Shown: positions 28,324-37,702 of the stretch, piece by piece
Numbering within the stretch: the first letter of the stretch is position 1
How the letters are laid out: each line of letters begins with the position of its first letter
Assembly (NCBI RefSeq): GCF_003284585.1
Contig: NZ_QKRX01000001.1
Location: forward strand, 434,001 to 498,000
Source of the DNA: Nitrincola tibetensis
GTDB taxonomy: Bacteria; Pseudomonadota; Gammaproteobacteria; Pseudomonadales; Balneatricaceae
Direction: 5' to 3'
Length of the DNA stretch: 64,000 bases
Position numbers and translations under genes: made by a program
The notes under the pieces: generated by a model
Told to the model about the DNA's origin: nothing
Database searches by the model: none
The model's input: the letters and a program-made list of their open reading frames with translations, nothing else

Positions 28324-28992
28324 ATGGCTGAAAAACGAATCCAAATTCTATCGGATGCAGAAGTTAAAGATCTGTTTTCTGCGCAGAGCTTTAACGAACA
28401 TGATCGACGCTACTTCTTCTCATTGAATTATGCAGAACTTCGTGTGTTACGGTCTTTAAGACATCGCCTCAATAAGCGTATGTTCGTTGTCATGCTAGGC
28501 TATTTTTAATCACGCCCGATCGCCATTATTCCAAAATACAATCAAATCAAAACCGACTTGAGATGCGTTGCCAGCGATGTTTTACCTGGGCTCGGAATTA
28601 AGCCGTTCAACTTACAGCAGCGTGACAAAGATCGATTATATTTCCGTATTTTTGACTTTTTAGAGCACTCTGCTGCTTGGAATTGAAAGGCTCCATTATT
28701 CTGTGCTATTAAATGCATTATTTGAGCAGGCTACCAGCTGGCTGGGCTGCGCCAGGGGTCGTGTTTGGTGCAGGAATCGATTTTTTGGCCCATAACAAAA
28801 TTGCAATCCAAGCCTACAGCACTCTTCAAAAGACAATTAGCCAAAGTGCGGGTTCAGCATCAGAAATTCCCCCATGACCAAATAGTGACCGCCAGCACTC
28901 AAGAACTGATTATTTCAACCTCTAAATCAGGCAATCATCTCTTCCAGATGATAAATCTATGTTTTATTTTGCAGAGTTACTTCACTCAATAA
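28324..28992 (+). pseudogene. Decayed Tn3-family transposase (DUF4158-type N-terminus)
   Basis: The first 61 codons read like the N-terminal DUF4158 region of Tn3-like TnpA (ILSDAEVKDLFSAQSF, then RRYFFSLNYAEL and LNKRMFVVMLGYF). A stop follows where the family continues. Downstream, several frames give short transposase-like stretches separated by stops (for example FPHDQIVTASTQELI near 28875). The element is dead and its ends are not visible. Confidence 0.6.
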
Positions 28993-29110
28993 AGCCGAGA
29001 AGAACTCAGCTTTTTACTAATCATTCTATTGATCAGACCTGTAACCTAATAGACATAAAATAGTAATCTTGAGCGTCTATTATCTGGAATAGACCAGTTT
29101 GGAGTTGAGC

Positions 29111-30370
29111 ATGTCGGTACAAGTTAGTGATATTTTGATTATTGGTGGTGGGATTCTTGGGTTATCTTGTGCTTGGTCAATCGCATCAAGCGCGCCTATA
29201 GGTTCTCGTATTACCTTACTTGAATCTAACACCCTATCATCTGGAACCACCAGCCAAGCCGCTGCATTGTTGACTAGAGCTCGACCCAATCAAGACATGG
29301 CAAGGTTGGTCGCCGCTACCTTCAAGGCGATCTCTAAATTAGAGGCAGAACTAAACGAATCACTTCCCCTTCGTAAGGTGGGAAGTTTACATATTTCCAT
29401 GGGTCATGAGTCTGCTGACTATCTTACATCAACTGAAACCGCCGCGAGATTATTTGATTTAAGGCATCACCGAGTTAATCCTAAGCAAGTGAAACAATTA
29501 TCACCTTGGTTAAATACACAAAAAATAGACAATGCTTTACTCGTCGAAGACGATGGTTACATGGATCCCGTGCAGCTCTCACAAGCCTATGCAGCGGCAG
29601 CCAGAAAAAAAGGTGTACAGATTAAGCAGGGAGTGACCATCAAAGATCTGTTTGTCGCTTCACAGGGCATTCAAGGCGTTTTAACTAACCAAGGTATTTT
29701 TGAAGCCCCTCAGGTTATTTGCTGTGCAGGCCCTTGGTCAATCAAGTTGCTTCATGATTATGAGGTAAGATTAGGGATGGCGGCCGTTCGAAGCCACTAC
29801 TGGATTACTGACGTGAATCCTGCACTTTTTCCCACTCATGCTCCCATGGTGATTATGCCAGATATTAAGGCCTACGCACGGCCAGAAGTCGGAGGTTTGT
29901 TGTTTGGATTAAGAGATCAGCAAGCCGTTTATGCATCTCCAGATCAGCAAGCCGTTTATGCATCTCCAGACCAGATACCTGCGTCGATTCATGGATTTGA
30001 ATTCGATCAAGACCCTAAGGGTTTGGAGTGTCTGGAGGATCAATGGCAAGGGTTGTCTGATCTATTTCCATCTCTAAATGACATAGGAATAGCCCATTAT
30101 ATCTCTGGAATATCAAGCTATACGCCTGATGGAAAACCCATCATTGATGCAACATCTATTTCGGGTTTATATGTGGCAACCGGATGTTCTGGGGGAGGAA
30201 TCGCTATCTCTGGTGGAGTTGGTGAAGCAATGGCAAATTTGGTTTTGAATAAAACAACTGCCGGTTCTTTAGAGACTTTCTCGATCAATCGATTTGGAGC
30301 CATCGATCCATTAGATCAGGCATTTATGGTGGAATGTGCGCAGGCACGCAGCCAGAAAAAATCAGGATAA
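29111..30370 (+). CDS. FAD-dependent oxidoreductase of the DAO (glycine/D-amino-acid oxidase) family
   Basis: A 419-residue flavoprotein. The N-terminal Rossmann motif IIGGGILGLSCAW binds FAD, followed by an acidic residue after the second strand (LLESN). The typical DAO motif WSIKLL lies mid-chain, and the C-terminal FAD contact is seen as SSYTPDGKPIID with GLYVATGCSGGGI. It should oxidise an amine or amino acid; the substrate is unknown. I chose the ATG at 29111 with GGAG six bases upstream, rather than the TTG at 29099. A 27-base tandem duplication adds nine residues (two copies of DQQAVYASP), probably in a surface loop. It is a metabolic gene isolated among transposon debris. Confidence 0.85.
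   Translation: MSVQVSDILIIGGGILGLSCAWSIASSAPIGSRITLLESNTLSSGTTSQAAALLTRARPNQDMARLVAATFKAISKLEAELNESLPLRKVGSLHISMGHESADYLTSTETAARLFDLRHHRVNPKQVKQLSPWLNTQKIDNALLVEDDGYMDPVQLSQAYAAAARKKGVQIKQGVTIKDLFVASQGIQGVLTNQGIFEAPQVICCAGPWSIKLLHDYEVRLGMAAVRSHYWITDVNPALFPTHAPMVIMPDIKAYARPEVGGLLFGLRDQQAVYASPDQQAVYASPDQIPASIHGFEFDQDPKGLECLEDQWQGLSDLFPSLNDIGIAHYISGISSYTPDGKPIIDATSISGLYVATGCSGGGIAISGGVGEAMANLVLNKTTAGSLETFSINRFGAIDPLDQAFMVECAQARSQKKSG
29915..29968 (+). repeat. 27-bp perfect tandem duplication inside the FAD oxidoreductase gene
   Basis: Two identical 27-base units (29915-29941 and 29942-29968) encode DQQAVYASP twice in frame. The identity suggests a recent slippage or duplication event. Confidence 0.95.
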
Positions 30371-30637
30371 TACACACAGGTAGGTTTCTTACTTACCGTG
30401 ATAGCTCATGTGGGTCCCATAAAATGATTGAGATGGATATGGTGTCTAGGCGTTAAACTCTAAATTGTAGGTGCTTTTTTTGGCGGTTCGAATCTATCGT
30501 GGCTTGGAAACACTTTACCGATTTGGGGCGGGAGCTGTGCTAAAAAAATCAAAACACTACGTGAAGCTAAAATTAATGGCCTGTAATTTACAACTATATC
30601 TAATCAACAAGTTAAGCATTTCCATCTATCTAGTCAC

Positions 30638-30865
30638 TCATATCACTAAGTTCGCAAGCGAACAAGGTTTGCCGAACAGGTAACTTTGATACTGATTACA
30701 GCCAAAATTTTCCTGTAATGAACGCTGTTCATCTGTTTCAACACCTTCAGCTATAATTTCCATATCCATGGATTTAGCTAATGTGATGACTGCCTGAGCA
30801 ATAGCCTGGTCATTAGGATTACTGTTAATATACTTGACAAAGGTTTGGTCAATTTTAAGTAAGGG
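30638..30865 (-). pseudogene. EAL-domain (c-di-GMP phosphodiesterase) C-terminal fragment
   Basis: The minus strand encodes the last third of an EAL domain: LKIDQTFV, then NDQAIAQAVITLA, IIAEGVET and QSYLFGKP. The catalytic EAL motif and upstream half are absent. Upstream sequence after about 30865 is unrelated. It is a remnant with no activity expected. Confidence 0.8.
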
Positions 30866-31239
30866 CCTTATCGGGTCTTTATGATCAGGCGTCACGATCT
30901 GCCGCTTCACTCTGAATACATTAGAAACACAGTACACTTATTACAGCATCATTACTATGCGTTACTAGATTAGTTAATTTGATCTGGGGAGGCCTTTGAA
31001 AAACCATATGGCTTCTCAATCTGACGACGCCATTTAAGACACTTCGCACTCACTAAATTTAGGAGGGCATTTATAACTAGGATTGAAAACCTACCTATAA
31101 GGGATGTGCCCTGAATTTTGATTGGAAAATTGTTATAGATCTACATCTAATATGTTTTGATATCAAATTAGTGCTTTTAAAAAATCAAATGTATGCCCTA
31201 TAAAATCAATAACTCAACTGCAATTAATTTGGCGTTACA

Positions 31240-31305
31240 GTGACAGTTGAACGTCACTTAAGAGTCAGTTGAACGTCACTTCAGAGTCAGTTGAACGTCA
31301 TTTTC
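31240..31305 (+). repeat. 11-bp repeat block A (six units, alternating two variants)
   Basis: Six contiguous 11-bp units alternate between a GAGTCAGTTGA type and an ACGTCACTTAA type, giving a 22-bp higher-order period repeated three times. The phasing is exact. Confidence 0.85.
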
Positions 31306-31389
31306 GAGGCGATTAGATAGGTTTAAATGGCTTTTTTACCATGAAAATTCATTAATCAGTTACCAAATCGAGATCGATAATGCGTAATA

Positions 31390-31422
31390 GCGTCAGCTGA
31401 GAGTCAGTTGAGAGTCACTTTG
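31390..31422 (+). repeat. 11-bp repeat block B (three units)
   Basis: Three contiguous, partly degenerate units of the same family: GCGTCAGCTGA, GAGTCAGTTGA and GAGTCACTTTG. Confidence 0.7.
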
Positions 31423-31502
31423 GAGTTTTTTTTAAAAAATATAGTTAATTAGCTATCGTAGCATTTCATGGCTGATCTTAGAGGTCTCTATGATATGAAC
31501 GA

Positions 31503-31557
31503 GAGTCAGTTAAGAGTCAGTTAAGAGTCAGTTAAGAGTCAGTTAAGAGTCAGTTGA
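31503..31557 (+). repeat. 11-bp repeat block C (five units)
   Basis: Five direct copies with no gaps: four identical GAGTCAGTTAA followed by GAGTCAGTTGA. The 11-bp period places each unit close to the same face of the helix. Confidence 0.9.
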
Positions 31558-31850
31558 AATAAACTTTGAAGCAGTTTTCAATAGCCTTACAGGTTGTAAC
31601 TCCTCATTTACAGTTGCTCATATCGTTAATTTTAGGCGTAAGATGTCCTACTAACTCGCGAAAGGTACATTTATAACGATCAACACTAGCTCTTACTTGA
31701 TTTCACTGAACCATTTATAGCCGCAATCAAATCAGAGGTTTTTCGGTCATGTAAAAAGGCTTTCTTCGAAATTTTCGACCGACTACTTCGAATCTTTTTG
31801 GACCCCATCCTTGACTAAAAACAGCTGGTTTATGCTTGGTGTTTTTATAG

Positions 31851-32179
31851 ACCATCTCGGTAAAAGAAAGAAAATGGTTTTTTATGTGATTTTTAAAGCT
31901 AATTTCTATATGGAATTAAACATGATAGCCATCTCGATAATAGAATATCACGATATGATCAGTATTTTAATTTGACTTTAAAAAATTGAAAACCGTATCA
32001 TCGCGATAAAAGAAAGAAAACCTCTATGTACTCTTGACAGTTTCTTTAAGAATTGATTAAAAACACACATTTTTAATGACTATCTCTCTATAAGATAGGA
32101 AGTAGATTCCAACCTCTGTTGAGAATACTCGGATTAAATTTTGTCAAAGATGCTACCCATCCCGGTAAAAGATAGATTT
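31851..32179 (+). repeat. Four dispersed copies of a 24-bp motif
   Basis: Copies begin at 31851, 31928, 31997 and 32156. They share the core CATCTCGRTAAAAGAAAGA with variation; the second and fourth are the most diverged. Spacings are 77, 69 and 159 bases, roughly one or two steps of 75. They could be binding sites for an initiator or another DNA-binding protein. Confidence 0.55.
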
Positions 32180-32180
32180 G

Positions 32181-32203
32181 TCAAAGATGGGGGGCATCTT
32201 TGA
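32181..32203. repeat. Perfect 9-bp hairpin with G5 loop
   Basis: TCAAAGATG (32181-32189) pairs with CATCTTTGA (32195-32203) around five Gs. A direct copy of its left arm, with flank, occurs at 32141-32152. No T tract follows, so it is not an obvious terminator. Confidence 0.55.
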
Positions 32204-32251
32204 TTGATGAAATTTACTACGATTTAGCACTGTTTAGACCTAACTCACTAT

Positions 32252-32910
32252 AGGGGCCCCCAGAATTGAGACAGCTCAAGCAACATAGTTTTAAGTTGTC
32301 ATCCTAGGAGCGGGATCACAATGAGTGAAGGTAAAAAGCGGAAGCTGAACACGCCTGAGTTTAAAGGCAAAGTGGATCTGGAGGCTGCGCGGGTTTGTAA
32401 AAGCAATCAGTGAGGGGCGATCGCACAAGAGTATGGGGTTAACCTAGTCTTGAATTTGAATGTTCGAGTGCAAGCGCTGCCTTATGCCTGCAGAGGTTCT
32501 GACAAGGGAAAAGTAGATCGCCTGTATGGGGGAGATCGTGCGCCTGAAGATGTAAGTGGACTGGTTAAAAAATTGGGAGGGGTGAGTTTCTAAACCAGGG
32601 CCCGGATCAATTGTACGGAAGCGTTGCCCTGGATTCGTCAGTGCGAACTTGCAGATGAATCACGAGCCACAGTGCAGTTGCAATGTCCTGTTTTCGAGAA
32701 TCAGCAACAGCATGGATGCAACGCGAGCGAGAGTTGGAGAACATTTTAGTTGAGAGGCTCTGGCGCAGCTTTAAACACGAGGACGTTAATTTAAAGAGCT
32801 ACTCATCTTCGGGTGAGATAACAATAGGGTTGATGCAGTTCTTCGAGTTCTACAACTCATAGCGACCAAACCCCACGCTCGTTTACGAATCGCCCAAACA
32901 ACTGTATGCC
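32252..32910 (+). mobile_element. Decayed IS3-family insertion sequence
   Basis: An IS3-like orfA start at 32321 (MSEGKKRKLNTPEFKGKVDLE, preceded by AGGAG) soon hits a stop. Later frames show IAQEYGVN and a fragment ending in KKLGGVS. Further on, the orfB C-terminus is recognisable as ENILVERLWRSFKHEDV, then the family FYN.....NPTLVYESPKQLY. Large internal parts of orfB are deleted. A terminal-repeat-like GGGGCCCCCAGAATTGAGAC lies just before orfA. The element cannot move on its own. Confidence 0.7.
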
Positions 32911-33271
32911 AGCTGCGAGGGTGGCTGCGCTATGATAGTCGATAAATTTGGTGTCATGCGATAAAAATGTTCTGATCGACTACCTTATGGAACATTAGGG
33001 GCAGCGCTGTTGAGCATTCGTAGTAGAGCAGATAGCAACTTAAACTTTATAGAGGAGTTTACTTGCGGAAGGGCCCTCTCTAGAAAGCAACAGCGGTATT
33101 TCGTGTAGCGAACTGGCAAAAGAGGAATTAATTCCGCCGCAAAGTTCATCAACCAGATCTGACAATGCCTTAAATCGCGTCAGAACATGCCTAGATTTGA
33201 TTATTTCAACTAAATGATGCAATCGAGCAGAAACGCCTAAAAAAACGACTGTCGACGAAATTGAGCAGTTC

Positions 33272-33626
33272 TTGGCAGGCGCGATCTGTATATTCACAGA
33301 CTTTCTCTTTTGCCGCTAGCTCTAACACATAATGTAATTCGTTCATCTGAATCACTTGCTGGCTTGAGTTTGGCAAGACTGTCTAAGATTAGCTGGCGTC
33401 CTGTCGTTCGTGCCGTCAGCATAAAAAGTCGATCAATCTTGTTTCGGGGCATAGCCATTAGTGCAGTGTAGGCGACCCCTAATGTTTTACCAATGCCAGT
33501 AGGGACTTCCAATAATAGGGTTCGACCTGAGCTGACTCCCTTGTATACCATCTCAATCATGTAACGTTGGTGAGGTCGAAACTCTGGAAATGGAAATACT
33601 AGATGCATCAACGCGGCGTTTTTCAA
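33272..33626 (-). pseudogene. N-terminal fragment of a second DinG/XPD-like helicase, frameshifted
   Basis: The minus strand from 33626 encodes FPFPEFRPHQRYMIEMVY and Walker A PTGIGKT, then LTARTTGRQLILDSL, all diagnostic of the same helicase family as 23138-25420. Near 33320 the frame shifts by one base. The shifted frame continues as VLELAAKEKVCEYTDRACQ, the start of the iron-sulfur cysteine region, and then homology ends. In-frame family-like sequence also extends a little upstream of 33626. The rest of the gene is gone, probably through the adjacent IS3 insertion. Confidence 0.78.
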
Positions 33627-33766
33627 GCTAGCACAACAGTACTCAGAATTAGTTATAGAATATTTGAGCCTATTGCTGGAGTGATGCCAACAAGATAAAT
33701 TGAAATGGACTAGACTGATTATTGAAGGATATCTTCCCCCATGTAAAAGACATTCTAGGACGAAAT

Positions 33767-34420
33767 ATGCACTTTCAACGACTTAAAGACCTGCACCGAC
33801 AAACACGTGATCAATCAGCACCAGAACTTTCTCTACGCATTCATCGAGCACTGAGTTGGCTTCATAAGGCTGAACTGTCAGAAGATGACTTAGATGCTCA
33901 GTTCATTTTTCTTTGGATCTCGTTTAATGCTGCCTATGCAGTGGATGTTGATCTTGAGTACAGAACAACCGAAAAAGGTATGTTTATGCAGTTTTTTGAA
34001 AGCCTTGTTAGACTTGATGAAGACAAACAACTATACAATCTCGTTTGGTCTGAGTTTTCGGGTGTCATTCGTGTGCTATTAGATAACGAATACATCTACC
34101 AACCGTTCTGGGATTATCACAACGGTAAGCTATCGGAAGATGAATGGAAAATTAGCTTTGCTGCCTCTAAGAAACGAGCATCCATAGCACTCGCACATCA
34201 AGATACCACTCAAGTTCTTTCAATCGTGTTTAGACGAATTTATACACTGCGCAATCAAATAATGCATGGTGGCGCAACTTGGCAGGGTAAGGTAAATCGC
34301 TCACAGTTGAAGGATAGTGTTTCGTTATTGAAGAAGATTGTGCCTGTCATGTTGGAGTTAATGTTGCAGCACAACAAGAATGAGTGGGGTGAACCATTTT
34401 ATCCAGTGACAGGAGTTTAA
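33767..34420 (+). CDS. HEPN-domain protein (Apea-like)
   Basis: A 217-residue helical protein. Near the C-terminus it carries LRNQIMHGG, the RxxxxH motif (R162, H167) of HEPN ribonucleases and HEPN-like proteins, followed by the GATW...NR pattern typical of the Apea-like branch. HEPN proteins often act as RNA-cleaving toxins in defence systems. I chose the ATG at 33767 with AGGA before it; a TTG at 33722 would add 15 residues. It opens a run of six genes in the same direction, with the LprI-like gene two bases after its stop. Ribonuclease activity is inferred from the motif only. Confidence 0.75.
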   Translation: MHFQRLKDLHRQTRDQSAPELSLRIHRALSWLHKAELSEDDLDAQFIFLWISFNAAYAVDVDLEYRTTEKGMFMQFFESLVRLDEDKQLYNLVWSEFSGVIRVLLDNEYIYQPFWDYHNGKLSEDEWKISFAASKKRASIALAHQDTTQVLSIVFRRIYTLRNQIMHGGATWQGKVNRSQLKDSVSLLKKIVPVMLELMLQHNKNEWGEPFYPVTGV

Positions 34421-34422
34421 CT

Positions 34423-34869
34423 ATGATGCTTATAAATGGAGGTGTTCAACTATTTGTCGGTCTGATTATGCTAGTGATGCTTCCCATTAATAATGCTGCT
34501 GCTAGTTCTACAAGAGACCATTTCAATGAAATGTATCGAGATTGTGTAACGAGGGAAGGTGGGTACTTAAATAACGGTATTATCGCAATGTGCACGCAAG
34601 AGGTGATAGACGCTGTCTTAGTTCGACTTGAACATCGTGTTGAAGAAATGTCCCAGCCAAGAGTCTTTCATGGTGCTAGTGAAGGATTTGATGAATATGA
34701 CCGTGAACAGCGTGCTTTGTTTCAATCTGGTGTTGAGGAGTATCAGAGATCAATCTTACAAGTTTGCAGATATATGGGGTACCACATTGGAAGTCCAGCA
34801 AATCCTCTCTGTGTGATGGATATGATGGTTAATTTGTTGGCAATTCTTGATGATTATGATCGCAAATAA
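34423..34869 (+). CDS. Small secreted LprI-like (DUF1311-like) protein
   Basis: A 148-residue protein with an N-terminal signal peptide (hydrophobic residues about 7-26, ending in NNAAA). The mature helical domain has cysteines in YRDCVTREG, AMCTQEV, QVCRYMGY and PLCVMD. This spacing, with a central QRALFQSGVEEYQRS helix, resembles the LprI/DUF1311 group, some of which inhibit lysozyme. An AGGAG site lies eight bases before the ATG. An exported protein between a HEPN gene and an AAA ATPase gene is unexpected. The family link is moderate. Confidence 0.5.
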   Translation: MMLINGGVQLFVGLIMLVMLPINNAAASSTRDHFNEMYRDCVTREGGYLNNGIIAMCTQEVIDAVLVRLEHRVEEMSQPRVFHGASEGFDEYDREQRALFQSGVEEYQRSILQVCRYMGYHIGSPANPLCVMDMMVNLLAILDDYDRK

Positions 34870-35096
34870 AGATATTTGGATACAAGCATCAGACCATAAG
34901 TTTTAACAACTCCTCTTGCAGCGTGTTCAGATTTTTCAGGAGGATTACACTAGCTTTGCTTATTGATGAGACATAGTTGGCGGTCTGATCAAGTGTAGTC
35001 TGACCTCGCACTCTTAACTTGATGTTTGACAAGCGACAAAATTTAACGTACCTATCCCTTATATTCCCATTCATCAAGTCGAAGTGGGAGTTAGCG

Positions 35097-37169
35097 ATGC
35101 ATCTAAAGTTACAGACCTTCAAAAGCCAAGCCGTATTGATTGGAGAGCTGAACGAAGAGTTAGTTCGTCAGTGGGCATTACGTCTATTGATTGAAGCTCA
35201 GGGTTATCGCTTGATGTTTAACAATCGCAATTACTTTGATGACGATATGCTTGTTAGCTTAGGCATTGAAGTAGACGACTCAGCAGACATGACCCCAACG
35301 AAGTTGCTACGAATTTTACGACAAGCGGCTAAGCATCAAACGCATGTGCCGAATCTGCCAACAGCTTATCTGGGCAAAAATCTGAGCTTGCTGGGTGATT
35401 CACTATCCTTATCATCGATAGAGCAAGAGATTCTGGGTTTCTTGGTCATTAAAGAGCAGGACTCACGTTTATCCAATGTCATTGAGCTTTTTCATCAGCG
35501 TCGATGGGTAGGGTCACAGCAATTAGTGACGATGTTGTCTATTGCGCTGAAGTATCCCCGAAATGTCATCAGTCAGGCGCTCAGTGCCGATGCACCTTTG
35601 CGTCAGTGTGGACTGATTTCTCCAGAGGATCATCACAATGGTATCGAGTTGCTTAATGGCCTAGACGATCTCTTGTACTTCGAAGAAAACGGGCCTGACG
35701 CACTGTTCAGAAGCAATACCCTAAAGTTGCCACCCTCTGACTTGATTCCGAGTGACTTTGTACATATCCAACAAACCTATGATCGTGTCTATAACTATGT
35801 CCGACGTGCCGCCAGTAAAGGGCTGCAAGGCGTCAATATTCTTATTTATGGCTCACCAGGAACGGGTAAAACTGAACTGGTTAAGGTGCTTTCAGACGCA
35901 ATGAGCTTGTCACTTTATGAGGTTAAATCCTCGGGCTCCGATGGTCGACCTCTGACAGGTGATCGGCGTTTGGCGACCTATCAGATGGCGCAACATATGT
36001 TGGCATCCGATAAGAAGAGTGTGATGCTGTTTGATGAGGTTGAAGATGTCTTCAATGATCGCATCAGCAACAACTTCAAGGCTTGTGTAAATCGTATTCT
36101 GGAAACGAATCAACGTCCGAGCTTTTGGTTGACCAATAGCCACTACACCATGGATCCTGCCTACATTCGACGCTTTGATTTTGTCTTTGAGATGCCCGAG
36201 CTCGGGGAGAAGGCAAGGTTAAAAATTGCCAAAAGAATTATGAACAATATTCCAGTCAGGGAGGAATGGCTCGTGTCGTTATCAAAACAAAAGGGTGTTC
36301 ATGCCGCACATTTAGCTCAAGCTGCACGTGTTGTGAAACACTCGGGGTATCGCAAGGCTGAACGTATCGAGTCAGAGATTGATGGTATTCTGGCTTCGCT
36401 CTATCAGGCACTCGGTTACCGTGAGCATAAAAAATCGTCGAAAGTGAAGGTGCCTTATTACAACCCGGTATTTTCTAACACAGACTTTTCGCTGGACAAA
36501 TTAACCCATGGATTGACGCGCAGCCGTTTGGGTCGTATCTGTCTTTACGGACCACCAGGAACAGGTAAGTCAGGGTATGCGACCTATCTTGCTAATTCAT
36601 TGGAGATGCCACTGATTGCCAAAAAAGCATCGGATTTGCTGGACAAGTATCTAGGTGGTACTGAGAAAGCTTTAGCACAAGCGTTCGACGAAGCGAAACA
36701 ACGTTCAGGAATTCTGCTAATCGACGAAGCCGATAGTTTTTTGACACCCAGAACACAAGCCGAACACAGTTGGGAAGTTTCTCATGTGAACGAGTTGCTG
36801 GTACAAATGGAGCAATACAAAGGCATTCTGTTGATGTCCACCAACTATATGGAACATCTAGACTCTGCAGCGCTTCGTCGTTTCGACTTTAAAATTCGTT
36901 TTAAATACTTAACACCCGATCAATGCTGGATGATGTTTAATAACCAGTTAGGTCGAGCAAAACAACATCAATTTGCCGTGACCGATGTTGAAAAGTGCAA
37001 GCCAGTGCTCATCAAGCTTCATCAGTTAACACCGGGTGACTTTGCAACAGTAGAGCGTCATCACCGTGTGATGGGAGAGGAGTTAACACCCTCGTCACTA
37101 TTATATGGTTTGCAACGAGAGCACGATATTAAAACATCCGGCCAAAGTCGTGCGATTGGATTTATGTAG
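35097..37169 (+). CDS. Tandem AAA+ ATPase
   Basis: A 690-residue protein with two AAA+ modules. The N-terminal 230 residues match nothing I recognise. The first module has Walker A GSPGTGKT at 252-259 and Walker B MLFDEVED at about 312. The second has Walker A GPPGTGKS at 485-492, Walker B LLIDEAD at about 542, and an RRFDFKIRF arginine-finger region. Both modules look competent. Double-ring AAA proteins remodel protein complexes. I chose the ATG at 35097 behind GGGAG; an earlier in-frame ATG at 35019 has no ribosome site. A possible TTGACA -35 lies about 65 bases upstream. Confidence 0.85.
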   Translation: MHLKLQTFKSQAVLIGELNEELVRQWALRLLIEAQGYRLMFNNRNYFDDDMLVSLGIEVDDSADMTPTKLLRILRQAAKHQTHVPNLPTAYLGKNLSLLGDSLSLSSIEQEILGFLVIKEQDSRLSNVIELFHQRRWVGSQQLVTMLSIALKYPRNVISQALSADAPLRQCGLISPEDHHNGIELLNGLDDLLYFEENGPDALFRSNTLKLPPSDLIPSDFVHIQQTYDRVYNYVRRAASKGLQGVNILIYGSPGTGKTELVKVLSDAMSLSLYEVKSSGSDGRPLTGDRRLATYQMAQHMLASDKKSVMLFDEVEDVFNDRISNNFKACVNRILETNQRPSFWLTNSHYTMDPAYIRRFDFVFEMPELGEKARLKIAKRIMNNIPVREEWLVSLSKQKGVHAAHLAQAARVVKHSGYRKAERIESEIDGILASLYQALGYREHKKSSKVKVPYYNPVFSNTDFSLDKLTHGLTRSRLGRICLYGPPGTGKSGYATYLANSLEMPLIAKKASDLLDKYLGGTEKALAQAFDEAKQRSGILLIDEADSFLTPRTQAEHSWEVSHVNELLVQMEQYKGILLMSTNYMEHLDSAALRRFDFKIRFKYLTPDQCWMMFNNQLGRAKQHQFAVTDVEKCKPVLIKLHQLTPGDFATVERHHRVMGEELTPSSLLYGLQREHDIKTSGQSRAIGFM

Positions 37170-37177
37170 GTGAGCTT

Positions 37178-37549
37178 ATGAATCTTGAACATCTTGTCGC
37201 GGTGTATGGCTCGCTTAAGCGAGGACACTTTAACCATGATCTTCTCTATGGGGCGGAGTTTGTTGGAGAAGATTGGCTTTTTGAATTCACGCTCTATGAC
37301 CTGGGACCTTTCCCAGCGGTAAAAAGGTACCCATCTGACGGTGTATTGGTTGAAGTTTATCGAATCACCACACTTCAGTTGCATCGTCTTGATCAGTTAG
37401 AGGGTTTTGATTCAGAAGAGCCGCATAAAAGCTTTTATTTGAGAGTAGAAGTTGAATCCAGTTATGGACCAGTGTGGGTGTATGAATACAACCGAGAGGT
37501 TGAACCACAGCGTTTGATAGGAACAGGTAACTGGAATCCAACTGACTAA
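37178..37549 (+). CDS. Gamma-glutamylcyclotransferase-like (AIG2/GGCT) protein
   Basis: A 123-residue protein with the GGCT fold: N-terminal VAVYGSLKRGHFNH forms the substrate-binding loop, and the catalytic glutamate is in RLDQLEGFD. The C-terminal VWVYEYNR strand completes the barrel. Family members release 5-oxoproline from gamma-glutamyl compounds or gamma-glutamyl-amine linkages. It starts nine bases after the AAA gene and likely shares its transcript. The substrate is unknown. A role beside a remodelling ATPase is not established. Confidence 0.8.
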   Translation: MNLEHLVAVYGSLKRGHFNHDLLYGAEFVGEDWLFEFTLYDLGPFPAVKRYPSDGVLVEVYRITTLQLHRLDQLEGFDSEEPHKSFYLRVEVESSYGPVWVYEYNREVEPQRLIGTGNWNPTD

Positions 37550-37702
37550 AATGCTTAATACATACTTAATTTAGGTGTTTAGTTAAATGAGAAAAATCCA
37601 TTGATCATAAGCAATTAAGCGAGATTCTTTGACTTAAGTCTGTTTTAATCTCGATCTTCATTAGCTATGATGAATGGATTGGAAACAAGGATATGTGAAA
37701 GG

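Larger units (their letters stand above)
30938..32250. other. Long non-coding region rich in short repeats
   Basis: About 1.3 kb without a supported gene. It contains three blocks of an 11-bp repeat, four dispersed copies of a 24-bp motif and a perfect hairpin, each listed separately. Its character resembles a replication or partition region more than decayed coding DNA. Confidence 0.5.

Noticed and set aside
30478-30505. GGTTCGAATC resembling a tRNA T arm
   Set aside because: No matching stem, acceptor or anticodon arm could be folded around it.
30471-30683. 70-codon frame overlapping the EAL remnant region
   Set aside because: No recognisable domain, and it opposes the EAL fragment, which is the real homology.
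33040-33297. 85-codon frame downstream of the helicase fragment
   Set aside because: It is not in the helicase frame, shows no family features and lies between decayed elements.
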